Assembly: GCA_019359325.1 (NCBI GenBank)
Contig: JAHHHN010000001.1
Location: 860,483-924,482 of the forward strand
From: Mojavia pulchra JT2-VF2
GTDB lineage: Bacteria; Cyanobacteriota; Cyanobacteriia; Cyanobacteriales; Nostocaceae
Direction: 5' to 3'
DNA length: 64,000 nucleotides
Shown in pieces: positions 18,967 to 29,272 of the stretch (its first letter is position 1; each line of letters opens with the position of its first letter). The notes beneath the pieces are model-generated. The model had not been told where the DNA came from. It worked only from the letters and a program-made list of their open reading frames with translations, and did not search any database. Both the position numbers and the translations under genes were made by a program.

Positions 18967-21900
18967 CTAAACCTTACTGAGCTGTTTTGTTTCGGTACTT
19001 GCTTCTGAAGTATCAGCCTCAGAAGGTGGAACCAATTGCCAGAATTTAGGTAAGAATTCTTGCCAGTTTTGCAGAATCATCTGAGCTTTTGGTGAACCAG
19101 TGCGATCGCAATGAGTTTTGATTAATTCTTGCAATTGCTTTTCACCAGCTTCTGTCATTACCCGTTGGATTTTGACAATTTCCCGATTAACTAAATCAGG
19201 GAAGGAGCCGTCTTCATCTAAGAAGTATGCCAATCCACCAGTCATCCCAGCAGCGACGTTGCGACCAACTTTACCGAGGACGACAATTACACCGCCAGTC
19301 ATATACTCGCAGCAATGATCCCCAGCGCCTTCAATTACTGCCATAGCTTTGGAGTTACGCACAGCAAAGCGCTCTCCTGCTAAACCGTTGGCAAACAATA
19401 CTCCACCAGTAGCACCATAGAGGCAGGTATTGCCAACTATGACATTTTGTGCAGGGTTATAAGTAGCATCGGCAGGTGGTTTGATAATAATTTCGCCACC
19501 ATGCATTCCTTTGCCTACGTAATCGTTTGCTTCTCCTTCTAGGGTGAGAATCATGCCAGGAAGACTGAAAGCACCAAAACTTTGCCCTACACTGCCTTGG
19601 AAGTTGAGATTAATTTGCCCTTCAAAGCCGCTATCACCATACTGAGAAGCGATCGCCCCAGCTAACCTAGTACCTACTGTTCTGTCGGTGTTGACTATTT
19701 TCACGGTCTTGGTGACAGTAGACTGGTGGTGAATGGCAGTTTGAATATCGGGATCGGCAAGCAATTGGTCATCTACAACCACGCCGTTGCTATGAACTTC
19801 TTCGTGTACTAACCAGCCACGATTTTCTTTGGCATCTGGTAGCTGAAGTAAGCAGTTGAGGTTCAGTGCTTGCGTCTTGGTGAGTTGCACATCTTCGCGC
19901 AATTTCAATAAATCTGCACGTCCAACCAATTCTGACAAAGAACGATAGCCGAGTCGCGCTAGAAGGCTCCGGACTTCTTCTGCCACAAAGTAGAAGAAAT
20001 TAACTACGTGTTCTGGCATTCCTGTAAAGCGCTTCCGCAGTTCTTCTTTCTGAGAAGCAACACCCACAGGGCAGTTATTTGTATGACAAATCCGCGCCAT
20101 AATGCAGCCTTCGGCAATCATTGCGATGGAGCCAAAACCAAATTCTTCGCCTCCCATCAATGCACCTATTACCACATCCCAACCACTCTTAAGACCGCCA
20201 TCTACACGTAAAATTACGCGATCGCGTAGACTGTTTTGCATTAAGACGCGATGCACTTCACTCAAGCCCAGTTCCCACGGAGAGCCAGCATGTTTAATCG
20301 AACTCAGCGGTGACGCTCCAGTACCGCCATCATGACCAGAAATCTGGATGATATCGGCGTTTGCTTTGGCTACACCAGCGGCGATCGTTCCAATACCAAT
20401 TTCTGCTACCAGCTTCACTGATACTTGAGCTTTCGGATTAATTTGGTGCAGGTCAAAAATTAGCTGTGCCAGGTCTTCAATCGAATAGATATCATGGTGC
20501 GGTGGTGGCGAAATCAGGGTAACACCAGGCTTTGATCGCCTTAACATGGCAATATATGGACTCACCTTGGGCCCAGGTAACTGTCCACCTTCCCCTGGCT
20601 TGGCTCCTTGGGCGATTTTGATTTCAATTTGTTTGGCGCTGGCTAAGTACCCTGGTGTGACACCAAACCGTCCCGATGCAACTTGTTTAATCGCGCTAGA
20701 AGCAGTATCGCCATTCCGCAATCCTCTCAAGTGCGGTAGGGTGGGCGAGTGGCCAGACTCGTCTACATCATCTAAAACTTTGTAGCGTACTGGATCTTCG
20801 CCACCTTCACCAGAATTGGATCTACCGCCAATGCGATTCATGGCGATCGCTAGGGTTTCATGGGCTTCCCGTGATAAAGCGCCCAAGGACATACCACCTG
20901 TACAGAAGCGTTGGACAATTTCACTGATTGACTCTACTTCTTCTAATGGAATTGGTGAGCGATCGCTCCCGAAGTCTAACAAGTCACGCAAAGCTGTAAC
21001 TGGTCTACCTTGCAAATGCTGTTTATAAACTTCGTAGTGGTCGTATTTCTTCCCATCTACAGCCTTATGCAGTGCTTTTGCCAGTTCGGGGCTGTTCATG
21101 TGGTACTCGCCGCCACGACGGTACTGCACAAAGCCCAAGTTCTCTAACTTTTTGCTCGTCAGTTCTGGGAAAGCTTTGTGATGAAAAGATAATATCTCTT
21201 GTGCCAGTTCCTTAACACTCAAACCACCAATCCGGGAAGCTGTACCATAAAATCCCAGTTCTAACAAATCCCCACCGATACCAATGGCTTCAAAGATTTG
21301 TGCTGCTTGATAGCTGGACAGTAGAGAAATTCCCATTTTGGAGAGAATTTTCAACAAACCAGATTCTACAGCTTTGCGATAGTTGGCTAAAGCTTGCTCT
21401 AAGGTGATGTTGGCAATTTGACCCCGTGCCATAAATTGTTGGGTTTTGGAGTCAGACCACCAATCGCGCACAGTATCTAAAGCCATATAAGGGCAAACAG
21501 CACCAGCACCATAGCCAATCAGACAAGCAAAGTGATGGGTACTCCAACACTGGGCAGTATTCACAATTAGCGACGCTTTCATCCGTAATCCTTCACGGAT
21601 GAGGTGATGGTGTACTGCACCCACTGCCAACAAAGGCGGAATGTAGCTGTACTCAGTTCCTAATGGAAAGCGTTGGTGCAGCCCGCCGCAAGCATCGCTC
21701 AATATCAGAATCTTCGCACCTGCGCGCACCGATTCAGCCGCTTTTGCTTGCAGAGACTTAACTGCTGCTTTCAACCCTTCTGGGCCTGAGGCAATTTCAA
21801 ATAGCGTTGACAGCTCAGCAGTTGCAAATCCCGAAAGCTTAATCGCCTCCAACTCTGTCTCAGTCAGTACTGGGGAATCTAGCTTGATTCTGCGGGCATA

Positions 21901-23688
21901 CTCTGGTTTTACTTCTAATAAATTACCCCGCTCACCCAATTCCACTTTCAAGGACATTACGAGCTTTTCCCGTAGAGGGTCGATCGCTGGGTTTGTTACC
22001 TGTGCGAAGCGCTGCTTAAAATAGTCATAAAGCAAGTGAGGTTTTTCTGACAACACTGCTAGAGGAATATCATCCCCCATACAAAAAGTTGGCTCAGAGC
22101 CTTGCATTGCCATTGGCTGAATCACCATTTCTACATCTTCTGTGGTGTAGCCAAAGGCAACTTGATGTTGCAGCAAGGTTTGTCTATCAGCTTTATCTGT
22201 TGTTATTTGTTCGTTGCCAGTTGCAGAATGTCCGTTACCATTTTTGCCGTTTGCTTGGTGACCATTACCATTGACTGCTGAAGACTGCCCGTTAACCAAT
22301 TCCTTGAGTTCCTGACGGTGTTGTCGCAACCATTCCCCATAGGGGTGTTGCTTGGCAATGCGCTGCTTGATTTCCCAATTTTTCAGCACCTCATGGGTTG
22401 CTAAATCCACAGCAATCATTTGCCCAGGGCCAAGTCTGCCTTTTTCGATAATGTTGGCTTCGGGGAAATCCACCACGCCTGCTTCAGAAGCCACAACTAT
22501 ATAGTCATCTTTAGTGATCACGTAACGAGCTGGTCTTAAGCCATTGCGATCTAATGTGGCTCCAACTTTTTGGCCATCACTAAATACTAAAAGTGCTGGA
22601 CCGTCCCACGCTTCTTGCAAGCCGCTGTAGTATTCGTAAAAATCGGTAATCTCTGGATAGTTCTGCAATGAAGGCTGATTTTGGTAAGCTTCTGGAACCA
22701 ACATCATCAAAGCTTCCAAGGGGCTATGTCCAGAACGCACCAGTAACTCCAGTACGTTATCTAAAGTAGCAGAGTCACTATTGTCAATGTGAACTAATGG
22801 TTTGAGTTCGTTAATGCGATCGCCCCATACTGGATGATTTAGGCTAGCTTCTCGTGCCATCATCCAGTTGATATTACCCAACAAAGTATTAATTTCCCCA
22901 TTATGACCCAAAAGCCTCATAGGTTGAGCTAAAGGCCACTTGGGTAGGGTGTTAGTACTAAAACGGCGGTGATAGACAGCAAAGGCACTTTTATAATTGG
23001 GATTTTTTAAATCATCATAAAACTCTCCCAACACAGCCGAACGCACCATGCCCTTGTAGACAATTGTGCGGCTCGACAAGGAACACACATAAAAGTCTTC
23101 TGAGATGTTTTTTGCAGCTTTAACAATTCGGCGTCTGGTAATATAAAGTTGCCTTTCCAGCGCATCACCGCTTTTGTTAGCAGAAGATAAGAATACTTGT
23201 TCAATTTGGGGTTGATTTTCTTTTGCTTGTACTCCCAGCAAATCAGGCTGTACTGGCACTACTCGCCAACCCAGTACAATTAATTGTTCTTCAGCAGCTA
23301 TTTGTTCAACTGCTGTCCGAGATTGTTTTGCTGCTTCGGGATCTTGTGGTAAAAATATCATCCCCACGGCCAAGTTTTCAGTAGCTAAAGATTCCAACCC
23401 TTGTGGTGTCTGCGCTTGCTGGAACAACTCCCAAGGGATCGCCGTCAATATCCCTGCACCATCACCTGAGTCTTGGTCTGCACTACAACCACCCCGGTGT
23501 TCTAAGCAAGCCAAAGCAGCTAAGGCTTTTGTCACAATTTCGTGGGTGGCAGAATTCTGGCGATGGGCAATAAAACCCACACCACAGGCATCTCGTTCCT
23601 CTACTAACCACCGTTGCCCCTGATAAGTATCCCTGTCAGCATCTGAAAATGACATTTTCTGCACTTGATTCATCGGTTTATTATTCAT
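18967..23688 (-). CDS. glsF: Ferredoxin-dependent glutamate synthase (Fd-GOGAT)
   Basis: 1573 residues. Makes two glutamates from glutamine and 2-oxoglutarate with reduced ferredoxin, the second half of the GS-GOGAT ammonium assimilation cycle. Domains in order: a 34-residue propeptide, then Cys35 (ERDACGVGF) as the N-terminal nucleophile of the glutaminase; a central domain; the FMN/synthase domain ([27 protein letters not shown]); the 3Fe-4S cysteines [12 protein letters not shown] (C-x5-C-x4-C); and the glutamate synthase C-terminal beta-helix. After GEGGEDP the roughly 27-residue insert starting [20 protein letters not shown] is the ferredoxin loop, absent in NADPH enzymes, so ferredoxin is the electron donor; no gltD gene is adjacent. 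An Asn/Gly-rich linker (about residues 465-490, [15 protein letters not shown]) interrupts the glutaminase-central boundary. Start ATG 23688. Confidence 0.96.
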   Translation of the reverse strand: MNNKPMNQVQKMSFSDADRDTYQGQRWLVEERDACGVGFIAHRQNSATHEIVTKALAALACLEHRGGCSADQDSGDGAGILTAIPWELFQQAQTPQGLESLATENLAVGMIFLPQDPEAAKQSRTAVEQIAAEEQLIVLGWRVVPVQPDLLGVQAKENQPQIEQVFLSSANKSGDALERQLYITRRRIVKAAKNISEDFYVCSLSSRTIVYKGMVRSAVLGEFYDDLKNPNYKSAFAVYHRRFSTNTLPKWPLAQPMRLLGHNGEINTLLGNINWMMAREASLNHPVWGDRINELKPLVHIDNSDSATLDNVLELLVRSGHSPLEALMMLVPEAYQNQPSLQNYPEITDFYEYYSGLQEAWDGPALLVFSDGQKVGATLDRNGLRPARYVITKDDYIVVASEAGVVDFPEANIIEKGRLGPGQMIAVDLATHEVLKNWEIKQRIAKQHPYGEWLRQHRQELKELVNGQSSAVNGNGHQANGKNGNGHSATGNEQITTDKADRQTLLQHQVAFGYTTEDVEMVIQPMAMQGSEPTFCMGDDIPLAVLSEKPHLLYDYFKQRFAQVTNPAIDPLREKLVMSLKVELGERGNLLEVKPEYARRIKLDSPVLTETELEAIKLSGFATAELSTLFEIASGPEGLKAAVKSLQAKAAESVRAGAKILILSDACGGLHQRFPLGTEYSYIPPLLAVGAVHHHLIREGLRMKASLIVNTAQCWSTHHFACLIGYGAGAVCPYMALDTVRDWWSDSKTQQFMARGQIANITLEQALANYRKAVESGLLKILSKMGISLLSSYQAAQIFEAIGIGGDLLELGFYGTASRIGGLSVKELAQEILSFHHKAFPELTSKKLENLGFVQYRRGGEYHMNSPELAKALHKAVDGKKYDHYEVYKQHLQGRPVTALRDLLDFGSDRSPIPLEEVESISEIVQRFCTGGMSLGALSREAHETLAIAMNRIGGRSNSGEGGEDPVRYKVLDDVDESGHSPTLPHLRGLRNGDTASSAIKQVASGRFGVTPGYLASAKQIEIKIAQGAKPGEGGQLPGPKVSPYIAMLRRSKPGVTLISPPPHHDIYSIEDLAQLIFDLHQINPKAQVSVKLVAEIGIGTIAAGVAKANADIIQISGHDGGTGASPLSSIKHAGSPWELGLSEVHRVLMQNSLRDRVILRVDGGLKSGWDVVIGALMGGEEFGFGSIAMIAEGCIMARICHTNNCPVGVASQKEELRKRFTGMPEHVVNFFYFVAEEVRSLLARLGYRSLSELVGRADLLKLREDVQLTKTQALNLNCLLQLPDAKENRGWLVHEEVHSNGVVVDDQLLADPDIQTAIHHQSTVTKTVKIVNTDRTVGTRLAGAIASQYGDSGFEGQINLNFQGSVGQSFGAFSLPGMILTLEGEANDYVGKGMHGGEIIIKPPADATYNPAQNVIVGNTCLYGATGGVLFANGLAGERFAVRNSKAMAVIEGAGDHCCEYMTGGVIVVLGKVGRNVAAGMTGGLAYFLDEDGSFPDLVNREIVKIQRVMTEAGEKQLQELIKTHCDRTGSPKAQMILQNWQEFLPKFWQLVPPSEADTSEASTETKQLSKV

Positions 23689-24447
23689 AGTCTGTCCCTA
23701 AAATGCTGAGTTACGAATTGTGCCACTACTTATGAGAAAGATTTTTAAGATTGAGCAATGGAGAAATATAAAATCACCGAAATTTAGGGAAAAAAAATTT
23801 TAACTTCGGTTTTACTTTTGGGTTTACCCGTGTTAAAATAATCGCGTTATTTTTATGTGTTTATGCTGAGTTAGACAAATTAGTTTTGCCCTAATAGTCT
23901 TCTATTTATATCGTGAAGCTAAGTATTTTCTCAATTATCTACTTCCCAGATGACAGCCACTTTTCAGTACAGCCAGTCTCGGCAAACCTGAAACAAAACT
24001 CAATCTGAACGCTTCACCGAAGTTTGCTACCGAAATTATGCTGATGCGGTAACAAAATCACCCTATTACACTATATGCCCATTTGACAATTCCTAAATAT
24101 CTCTGTTGTTATCTAGATTTTTGCTAATTTATTGATTGCCAACTGCGTCACTACTAGCTATACCTCACTTAGATAGCAGCAGTAGCAACCATTGGTGAGG
24201 AGAGAATAATTTAATCCAGCTTGGATAACCAAGACTACCGTCATGGGCTGCTGGAAGTGCCAGTTAAAACACTGACTAACAGCGGTTTTGGTAATAGAAA
24301 GCTTGTTGACTTCTAAAAGAGATAGCAAGCCAACATATATACTATCACGTTTGTTCAAAGCTCAACTCATTCTTTTTTAAGAGTTCCGCATTAATTAGTG
24401 AGCCGACATCTTGGGTGATAGCTTTCAACAGTATCTAGCGAGTGATC
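23689..24447. other. Divergent promoter region of glsF and the phosphodiester-glycosidase gene
   Basis: About 750 bp without a supported gene; a 66-codon minus frame at 24158-24358 looks accidental. I searched by eye for GTA-N8-TAC NtcA boxes and found none convincing upstream of glsF. An imperfect hairpin with arms ACCGAA and TTCGGT lies near 23777-23814. Confidence 0.45.
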
Positions 24448-26517
24448 ATGAAAATGCCTAATTGCTACCAACATAAATATAAAAGTACTCTTGCTAATCA
24501 AGGTCATAGGAGATTTTTCTGGACTACTGTGTCGCCAATACTGGCAACAGCGCTGTGCTTATATACTACCAATGTTACGACGAGTGCCCAACAGCTACCC
24601 AAAACTACCACACCTAGACCAACCTTAACTTCGCAGTCACCTACAGTACCGTTACCAGGGGTGTTATCTTCTGGTAATCAAATTTCTATCAATGGTCGTA
24701 TCCTGACAGGGGCTTGGTTGCAGCGACCTGGCTCTACTGGTCAACTGACAACTCATCTGAGTGATGGGGCACTCAAGCAATTCATTGGAGTAGATTTTTT
24801 AAACAGTAAAAATCCAGTCAGACAACCAGTAAATTGGTTTACACCAAGTGCCAAACCACGGATTTTAGCCGCTTGGTTGCAAAGAGGATATCGTTATCTA
24901 AATATTACGACTTTTGCTCAAACCGCAGGATGGCAGGTGCAAGCCAATGGCAACATCTTGGTGATTTCTACTCCAGCAGCAAAAGTGACAAATATTGTTG
25001 AAATCCAAGAATCTCCAGAGGTTAGCATAGACGTTCTACAGACGGCTTCGCAAGGGGTAGCTCCTCAAAAAGAGGCTCGCATCTTTGTAGATTTAGATCG
25101 CCCAACTCCGTGGCAAGTTACACAAGAGTTACCAGTCAAAACTTCTCCTGATCCCGACACTCCAACCCCTAAACCATCTGGACCACCCAATCGAGAGTGG
25201 AAAATTACTCTAGATGGAATAGCCGATCCCGTATTGATAGAACGCTATACTCCCCCACCTACCACACCAGTACCGATACCTCTGCCAAACCTGCTCAAAC
25301 AATTATTACCAGCATCGGTGTCACCAGCACCAACTCCAGAACCACTGATTAAACAAGTGGAAGTGGTCAACAACCAAACAATTATTCGTCTGAGCGTCCC
25401 TTTTGGTCTATCTCCCCGAATTAGTACTATTGCTAACCCCAATCGCCTAATTATTGATATTCGACCCGATGCGATGGTAGAACGCGATATAAATTGGGCG
25501 AGGGGATTGCGCTGGCGACAGCAGTTTTTTAATTTAGGCACAGAACGTTTTCCGATTGTCTGGCTAGAAATTAACCCCCGTGCCTTTGGGCTAACGCTGA
25601 AACCGATTAGGAGTAACCTCAATGCCCTAGCAGGTACTGCTCCCTTAATTCAAACAGCACAAAATTATTTAGCAGTAGCAGCAATTAATGGTGGTTATTT
25701 TAACCGCAATAATCGATTGCCTTTGGGTGCAATACGTCAGGATAATCAGTGGCTATCAGGCCCGATACTGAATCGGGGTGCGATCGCTTGGAATGATTCA
25801 GGGCAATTTTACTTCGGTCGTCTCACCTTGGAAGAAACTTTAATTGCTCCTAGTAACCTGCGGTTGCCAATTCTCTTTCTCAATAGTGGCTATGTTCAAA
25901 GTGGTATCGCTCGTTACACTCCTGTTTGGGGCCCTTCTTACACACCCCTAACAGATAACGAAATTCTCCTCATTGTTCAGAACGACCAAGTTACTAATCA
26001 GCTACCAGGTGGTAAAGCAGGACAAACCAGCATTCCTATTCCTCAGGATGGCTACCTACTAACTTTGCGCGGCAATGCTAGCAATGCTGCTTCACAGTTA
26101 CCTATTGGTACCGCACTCAACATTACCAACGCCACAGTTCCTAATAACTTTAGCCGTTATCCCCACGTCATAGGCGCAGGGCCACTATTGATCCAAAATC
26201 GGCAAATTGTCCTAGATGCTAAAGCTGAAAAATTCAGCGATGCCTTTATCGCAGAAAAGGCAATTCGTAGTGGCATTTGTACAACTACCACAGGTAACCT
26301 GATGATTGCTGCCGTGCATAATCGTGCAGGTGGGCCGGGGCCAACTTTGGCAGAACATGCACAACTTATGCAGCTTATGGGTTGTGTAGATGCCCTCAAT
26401 TTAGACGGTGGTAGTTCTACGAGTCTTTACTTAGGAGGGCAACTACTTGATCGTTCCCCTAATACTGCTGCGCGTGTCCATAATGGCATTGGTATTTTCT
26501 TGGAACAAAAGCGATAA
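24448..26517 (+). CDS. Secreted protein with phosphodiester glycosidase (NAGPA/DUF2233) domain
   Basis: 689 residues from ATG 24448 (in-frame GTG at 24442 possible). The N-terminus has a basic stretch, then a hydrophobic segment ending TTSAQQ, a probable signal peptide. Residues about 60-185 resemble a copper-amine-oxidase-N/AMIN-type binding region (ISINGRILTGAWLQR); a proline-rich linker (about 225-300) follows; residues about 300-350 may be a second beta region. The C-terminal 300 residues are the NAGPA domain: AAINGGYFNRNNRLPLGAI, HVIGAGPLLI, AVHNRAGGPGPT and ALNLDGGSSTSLY. The domain cleaves phosphodiester-linked sugars in lysosomal uncovering enzyme and teichoic acid-like substrates; a periplasmic role on a sugar phosphodiester is inferred. 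Confidence 0.85.
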   Translation: MKMPNCYQHKYKSTLANQGHRRFFWTTVSPILATALCLYTTNVTTSAQQLPKTTTPRPTLTSQSPTVPLPGVLSSGNQISINGRILTGAWLQRPGSTGQLTTHLSDGALKQFIGVDFLNSKNPVRQPVNWFTPSAKPRILAAWLQRGYRYLNITTFAQTAGWQVQANGNILVISTPAAKVTNIVEIQESPEVSIDVLQTASQGVAPQKEARIFVDLDRPTPWQVTQELPVKTSPDPDTPTPKPSGPPNREWKITLDGIADPVLIERYTPPPTTPVPIPLPNLLKQLLPASVSPAPTPEPLIKQVEVVNNQTIIRLSVPFGLSPRISTIANPNRLIIDIRPDAMVERDINWARGLRWRQQFFNLGTERFPIVWLEINPRAFGLTLKPIRSNLNALAGTAPLIQTAQNYLAVAAINGGYFNRNNRLPLGAIRQDNQWLSGPILNRGAIAWNDSGQFYFGRLTLEETLIAPSNLRLPILFLNSGYVQSGIARYTPVWGPSYTPLTDNEILLIVQNDQVTNQLPGGKAGQTSIPIPQDGYLLTLRGNASNAASQLPIGTALNITNATVPNNFSRYPHVIGAGPLLIQNRQIVLDAKAEKFSDAFIAEKAIRSGICTTTTGNLMIAAVHNRAGGPGPTLAEHAQLMQLMGCVDALNLDGGSSTSLYLGGQLLDRSPNTAARVHNGIGIFLEQKR

Positions 26518-26786
26518 GAGATTAGAGATTGGGCATTGGAAATAATTTTGCATTTCTTAAAGCTAATCTCTATTTTAAAGATTAAAATAAGCTGCTCTTT
26601 TAGTTGATGAAGACTTGGTATAGACGCAGTAATTTTAGTAATAGCGTTTTACACCGTAAAGGTTAATTTTGTTATGTTTGGCAAAGTGCAACTGAATAAC
26701 TGATTGTTGCGGCACGATCACGCCAGCTTTTTCATCAATGGTTCATAGAGTACAGACGGTTTGTTATGTCTTCAAATGAGGTCACT

Positions 26787-27215
26787 ATGGTTCAATTTTC
26801 AGAAACAGCACAAACTAACACTCTGCCCTTACATCCAGCCATTACTTCCAGAGGCGTTGCTGCAACTGAGTTGCGCCCTTGGGGTTCTTTTACAGTGTTG
26901 GAAGAAGGGCGCGGATACAAAATTAAGCGCATCGAAGTTAAGCCTGGACATCGCCTCAGCCTGCAAATGCATCACCACCGCAGTGAACATTGGATTGTTG
27001 TCTCAGGTACAGCTAAGGTAATTTGTGGCGAAAAAGAAGTACTACTGAGCAATAATCAGTCAACTTATGTACCCCAGTGTACAGCCCACCGTTTAGAGAA
27101 TCCTGGAGTCATTCCTTTAGTGTTAATTGAAGTGCAGAATGGGGAATACTTGGGCGAGGATGATATCATCCGCTACCAAGATGATTATGCCCGGACTGCG
27201 GATCAAAACCGTTAA
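26787..27215 (+). CDS. Mannose-6-phosphate isomerase, type II cupin domain (stand-alone)
   Basis: 142 residues from ATG 26787, which has GAGG five bases upstream; ATG 26766 in frame is an alternative with a weaker site. It is a single cupin: RPWGSFTVLEEGRGYKIKRI, then the metal ligands in HRLSLQMHHHRSEHWIVVSG, and later QCTAHRLENPG. This is the C-terminal isomerase domain of bifunctional ManC/type II PMI proteins without the guanylyltransferase half. It should interconvert fructose-6-P and mannose-6-P, feeding GDP-mannose and thus envelope glycans. The link with the PIG-V-like mannosyltransferases in this window is suggestive, not proven. Confidence 0.88.
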   Translation: MVQFSETAQTNTLPLHPAITSRGVAATELRPWGSFTVLEEGRGYKIKRIEVKPGHRLSLQMHHHRSEHWIVVSGTAKVICGEKEVLLSNNQSTYVPQCTAHRLENPGVIPLVLIEVQNGEYLGEDDIIRYQDDYARTADQNR

Positions 27216-27298
27216 AGGCTTACAAATACTGAACAGCATTGCTCTAAAAACTGAAGATATTCTTGTGTCAGAAGTTTTTGGTAAATACTGGTTTCAAG

Positions 27299-27326
27299 TC
27301 CCTGCCTGGTAAATGCAGGGATTTTT
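27299..27326 (+). terminator. Intrinsic terminator of the cupin gene
   Basis: TCCCTGC (27299-27305), 9-nt loop, GCAGGGA (27315-27321), followed by TTTTT. It lies about 85 nt after the stop codon. A standard hairpin plus U-run. Confidence 0.75.
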
Positions 27327-27456
27327 AATATGCCAGCGATATCCGAAAATTAAAAATAAACAAGGAAAAGAACGAATCTTTTGTTTATTGCTTTTGACAC
27401 CAACCTATCTGTAATACTTAAATAATATAGGGTGAGAAATTTCTAAAACGAATGCC

Positions 27457-27783
27457 ATGATTCATTTGAGTCCAGCAGCTGCGAATGAAATTGGGCGATT
27501 AAAGTCAAAGCAGCCAATGAACGTCTTGTTTCGATTGACAGTTAAACCTGGTGGCTGTTCTGGGTGGTTTTATGAAATGTCATTTGATGAAATGGTAAAA
27601 GTTGGCGATCGCGTTTTTGACTTAAATGGTATCCAATTAGTAGTAGATCCAGAAAGCTTAGATTGTATTAATGGTTTAAGACTGGATTATTCAGAGGATC
27701 TGATGGGTGGTGGCTTTCGTTTCTACAATCCCCAGGCAATCACCACGTGTGGCTGCGGCAACTCCTTTGACTTTAGTAAATAA
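27457..27783 (+). CDS. IscA/SufA-type Fe-S cluster carrier (HesB family)
   Basis: 108 residues. The three A-type carrier cysteines are present: Cys34 in GGCSG and Cys98/Cys100 in TTCGCGNSF. The start MIHLSPAAANEI is typical. Such proteins accept and deliver Fe-S clusters, or iron, to apoproteins in the cytoplasm. It stands 108 bp before rpsL in the same direction and could be read into the str operon, though that gap is large enough for a separate promoter. I do not choose between iscA and sufA names. Confidence 0.9.
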   Translation: MIHLSPAAANEIGRLKSKQPMNVLFRLTVKPGGCSGWFYEMSFDEMVKVGDRVFDLNGIQLVVDPESLDCINGLRLDYSEDLMGGGFRFYNPQAITTCGCGNSFDFSK

Positions 27784-27890
27784 TCATATAAAATAACTAA
27801 CAACTGAATAATTGACACAAAACCACAAAAAAAGATATAATTAGGATTTGTTAAAAGTTAGATCCTAAGCAGCTTCACGCGCTGTAACTC

Positions 27891-28274
27891 ATGCCAACAA
27901 TACAGCAGCTCATACGTAATGAACGCGAACAATCGCGTCAAAAAACCAAGTCCCCGGCTCTAAAGCAATGCCCCCAACGTCGGGGGGTTTGTACAAGAGT
28001 ATACACAACCACGCCTAAAAAGCCTAACTCAGCTCTGCGTAAGGTAGCAAGGGTGCGACTAACTTCTGGATTTGAAGTCACAGCTTACATTCCAGGGATT
28101 GGTCACAACTTGCAAGAACACTCGGTTGTGATGATTCGTGGCGGTCGGGTTAAAGACTTACCAGGCGTGAGATACCACATTATCCGTGGCACCTTAGATA
28201 CAGCTGGAGTCAAAGACCGCAAGCAAGGTCGTTCCAAATATGGAACTAAGCGTCCAAAAGAAGCGAAAAAATAG
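27891..28274 (+). CDS. rpsL: 30S ribosomal protein S12
   Basis: 127 residues, full length. Conserved [18 protein letters not shown] and [14 protein letters not shown] segments, including the decoding-centre lysines that give streptomycin resistance when altered. First gene of the str operon, followed not by rpsG directly but by an unusual 388-bp spacer that begins with a hairpin seven bases after the stop. Confidence 0.98.
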   Translation: MPTIQQLIRNEREQSRQKTKSPALKQCPQRRGVCTRVYTTTPKKPNSALRKVARVRLTSGFEVTAYIPGIGHNLQEHSVVMIRGGRVKDLPGVRYHIIRGTLDTAGVKDRKQGRSKYGTKRPKEAKK

Positions 28275-28662
28275 AAACTAGGCGGTTAATCGCATCAAAC
28301 ACGATTAATCGTCTGGCCTAAAAGCGTCAAAGAACAGAAAAATCAATGCAGTTCGCTTTTTAAAAGCAGTAATTTATAGTTCTTGTGTCTGTTTCAACAA
28401 TCTAGCTACACCCTGCGCTAAGCGAGCAAGTGTAGGAAGTTTAGATAAGAATCCTGTAAGTGACGACAACATATTAATCTAGAGATTAAGGTTTATGATG
28501 TTGTCGCCCTGCATTTCTAGTTACAGGCAGCAAGTCGATAGGTCAGCAATGCTGCCAATGTAGAAAAAATTGAGTAAGTCCGAGCGGTGAATTCTACCGC
28601 TTTGAGTTTCCAGTGTCTGATAGCATATAATTTCGTTGCCAAATCCGAATTAAGGGTAAAGT
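28275..28662 (+). promoter_or_regulatory. Structured 388-nt spacer between rpsL and rpsG
   Basis: Three good hairpins in order: (1) GGCGGTTAATCG (28281-28292) with CGATTAATCGTC (28302-28313), 12 bp with two G-T pairs; (2) CGACAACAT (28464-28472) with ATGTTGTCG (28498-28506), extended inside by TTAATC/GATTAA; (3) AGCGGT (28583-28588) with ACCGCT (28596-28601). No coding frame is evident. Hairpin 1 could end or process the rpsL mRNA; hairpin 2 and the following 150 nt would be leader for rpsG-fusA-tuf, and a second promoter may lie here. Ribosomal protein S7 autoregulates the str operon in other bacteria through the S12-S7 gap, so an S7-binding role is possible but not shown. Confidence 0.5.
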
Positions 28663-29133
28663 ATGTCTCGTCGTGGTGTTATTCAAAAGCGCCCAGTTCC
28701 GCCTGACTCCGTGTATAACAGTCGTCTTGTTAGCATGATAATCAGGCGGATCATGCGTCATGGCAAGAAATCACTTGCTGCACGAATTGTTTATGATGCC
28801 TTAAAAACTATTGAGGAGCGCACTGGTAACGGTGCTTTAGAAACTTTTGAAAGAGCAGTGCGGAACGCAACACCTTTGGTAGAAGTCAAAGCCCGGCGAG
28901 TCGGGGGGGCGACTTATCAAGTACCAATGGAAGTGCGCTCAGAACGGGGTACTACTTTAGCACTGCGTTGGCTGGTGCAATTTTCCAGATCTAGACCAGG
29001 GCGCACAATGGCCAGCAGATTGGCCAATGAATTAATGGATGCTGCCAATGAAACCGGAAATGCTATTCGCAAGCGGGAAGAAACGCACCGGATGGCTGAA
29101 GCTAACAAAGCATTTGCACACTATCGTTACTAA
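28663..29133 (+). CDS. rpsG: 30S ribosomal protein S7
   Basis: 156 residues, complete. Typical start [20 protein letters not shown] and the conserved [12 protein letters not shown] and [18 protein letters not shown] blocks. Binds the 3' major domain of 16S rRNA and nucleates 30S head assembly. Start ATG 28663 with AAGGGTAAAGT upstream. Preceded by the structured spacer and followed by a hairpin before fusA. Confidence 0.98.
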   Translation: MSRRGVIQKRPVPPDSVYNSRLVSMIIRRIMRHGKKSLAARIVYDALKTIEERTGNGALETFERAVRNATPLVEVKARRVGGATYQVPMEVRSERGTTLALRWLVQFSRSRPGRTMASRLANELMDAANETGNAIRKREETHRMAEANKAFAHYRY

Positions 29134-29141
29134 GCACACAC

Positions 29142-29175
29142 ACGATATATCGCATTCATCAAAGCGGTATATCGT
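29142..29175 (+). repeat. 12-bp hairpin between rpsG and fusA
   Basis: ACGATATATCGC (29142-29153), loop ATTCATCAAA, GCGGTATATCGT (29164-29175), one G-T pair. It starts nine bases after the rpsG stop and is not followed by a T-run, so it is more likely a processing or stabilising hairpin, or an attenuator, than a full terminator. Loop CATCAAA resembles that of the hairpin after rpsL. Confidence 0.55.
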
Positions 29176-29272
29176 AGATTTTGAAAAAAAAGACGGTTTT
29201 CCGTAAAAGTATAGAATCTTAACAAAGAGTAATATACAAGATATCATGAGGCAAAAACTATAGGAGGCTACT

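Noticed and set aside
24158..24358. 66-codon minus frame in the glsF upstream region
   Set aside because: No family resemblance, low complexity of support, in a divergent promoter region.
26761..27021. 86-codon frame overlapping the cupin gene
   Set aside because: Out-of-frame shadow; the cupin frame carries all conserved residues.
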